From the NCBI GenBank assembly GCA_031976175.1, contig DALYLR010000046.1, positions 1-22,683 on the forward strand: a stretch of DNA of 22,683 nucleotides, written 5' to 3'. The position numbers were made by a program, and so were the translations under genes. How positions within the stretch are numbered: the stretch's first letter is position 1; every line of letters begins with the position of its first letter. Below, one piece after another: positions 22,438-22,683 of this stretch. This DNA is from DMER01 sp003451645. Its GTDB lineage: Bacteria > Pseudomonadota > Alphaproteobacteria > Micropepsales > Micropepsaceae. Below the pieces are notes generated by a model that was not told the origin of the DNA, searched no databases, and saw only the letters and a program-made list of their open reading frames with translations.

Positions 22438-22683
22438 ATGCTCTTGCGCGCAATCGTTCTGTCGCTTTTGGCCCTGTTCCTGTCTTTGGGTTCGGCGCAA
22501 GCGGCAACTATCTTTCACCGCGGCAATATCTCTGAGCCCGATACCCTCGACCCGCAGAAGTATTTTTCTGATTACGAGGCAGAGATCATCCGCGACTTGT
22601 TTGTTGGGCTTCTGACCATCGATGCTAAGGCACGCCCCATTCCAGGCCTCGCCAAGGACTGGACGATCAGCCCGGATGGCCTG
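22438..22683 (+). CDS. ABC transporter substrate-binding protein, peptide/opine type (5' part)
   Basis: The first 82 codons of an exported solute-binding protein of the SBP family 5 (DppA/OppA-like); the gene continues beyond the window. A signal peptide MLLRAIVLSLLALFLSLGS ends near AQA (residue 22), followed by FHRGNISEPDTLDPQKYFSDYEAE and LFVGLLTIDAKARPIPGLAKDWTIS, the usual opening of the family. The start ATG at 22438 is preceded by TTGAGGG at five-base spacing. The permeases and ATPases that would define its transporter are outside the window, so the ligand (peptide, opine or other) is unknown. Confidence 0.88.
   Translation, partial: MLLRAIVLSLLALFLSLGSAQAATIFHRGNISEPDTLDPQKYFSDYEAEIIRDLFVGLLTIDAKARPIPGLAKDWTISPDGL

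Noticed and set aside
1..22683. Insertion sequence, prophage, integrated element next to the tRNA, or CRISPR array
   Set aside because: No transposase, integrase, phage gene, direct repeat of the tRNA 3' end or spaced repeat array was seen.

Overview
The window looks like the chromosome of an alphaproteobacterium that stores polyhydroxyalkanoate. The grounds are a GC-rich, densely packed gene set; a cluster of a class I/II aminotransferase, hom, glpX and recJ; a class I PHA synthase divergent from that cluster; and a promoter box of Caulobacter type before one gene. I could not assign a genus. I see no phage, transposon, plasmid, CRISPR or rRNA sequence; apart from a few divergent proteins it reads as ordinary chromosomal backbone.

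Layout. 1-2253 (minus): the 5' end of an ABC ATPase gene of the PhnC type, preceded by a membrane-anchored serine beta-lactamase-like hydrolase. 2346-2420 (minus): tRNA-Glu(TTC). 2495-8259 (minus): a compact five-gene run of lipoprotein, aminotransferase, homoserine dehydrogenase, class II fructose-1,6-bisphosphatase and RecJ. 8452-10251 (plus): phaC. 10238-13546 (minus): acyl-CoA dehydrogenase, a terminator-like hairpin, a candidate promoter, a ZTP (pfl-type) riboswitch, a divergent serine hydroxymethyltransferase, and a translationally coupled PaiB-like FMN-binding protein. 13614-14057 (minus): a small exported protein. 14227-16520 (plus): an overlapping pair of a class III CoA transferase and a luciferase-like flavin oxidoreductase. 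16495-20213 (minus): a four-gene operon of concentrative nucleoside transporter, small four-helix membrane protein, glutathione S-transferase-like protein and GPH-type MFS symporter. 20361-20753 (plus): a small exported two-cysteine protein. 20731-21219 (minus): SRPBCC protein. 21364-22266 (plus): a short-chain dehydrogenase of the multifunctional-enzyme type 2 kind. 22438 to the end (plus): the start of a peptide/opine-type ABC substrate-binding protein.

Function. Two themes recur: acyl-CoA and storage-polymer metabolism (phaC, acyl-CoA dehydrogenase, CoA transferase, hydroxyacyl-type SDR), and nucleoside and one-carbon supply (nucleoside transporter, SHMT under a ZTP sensor). The best-supported non-obvious item is the ZTP riboswitch at about 12185-12266, which is not a protein feature and which an ORF-based reading would translate as an N-terminal extension of glyA. 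It puts an atypical SHMT and a PaiB-like protein under a folate/purine-stress signal. The least explained unit is the nucleoside transporter/four-helix protein/GST/MFS operon. All three convergent gene pairs overlap at their 3' ends, two with an inverted repeat in or at the overlap.
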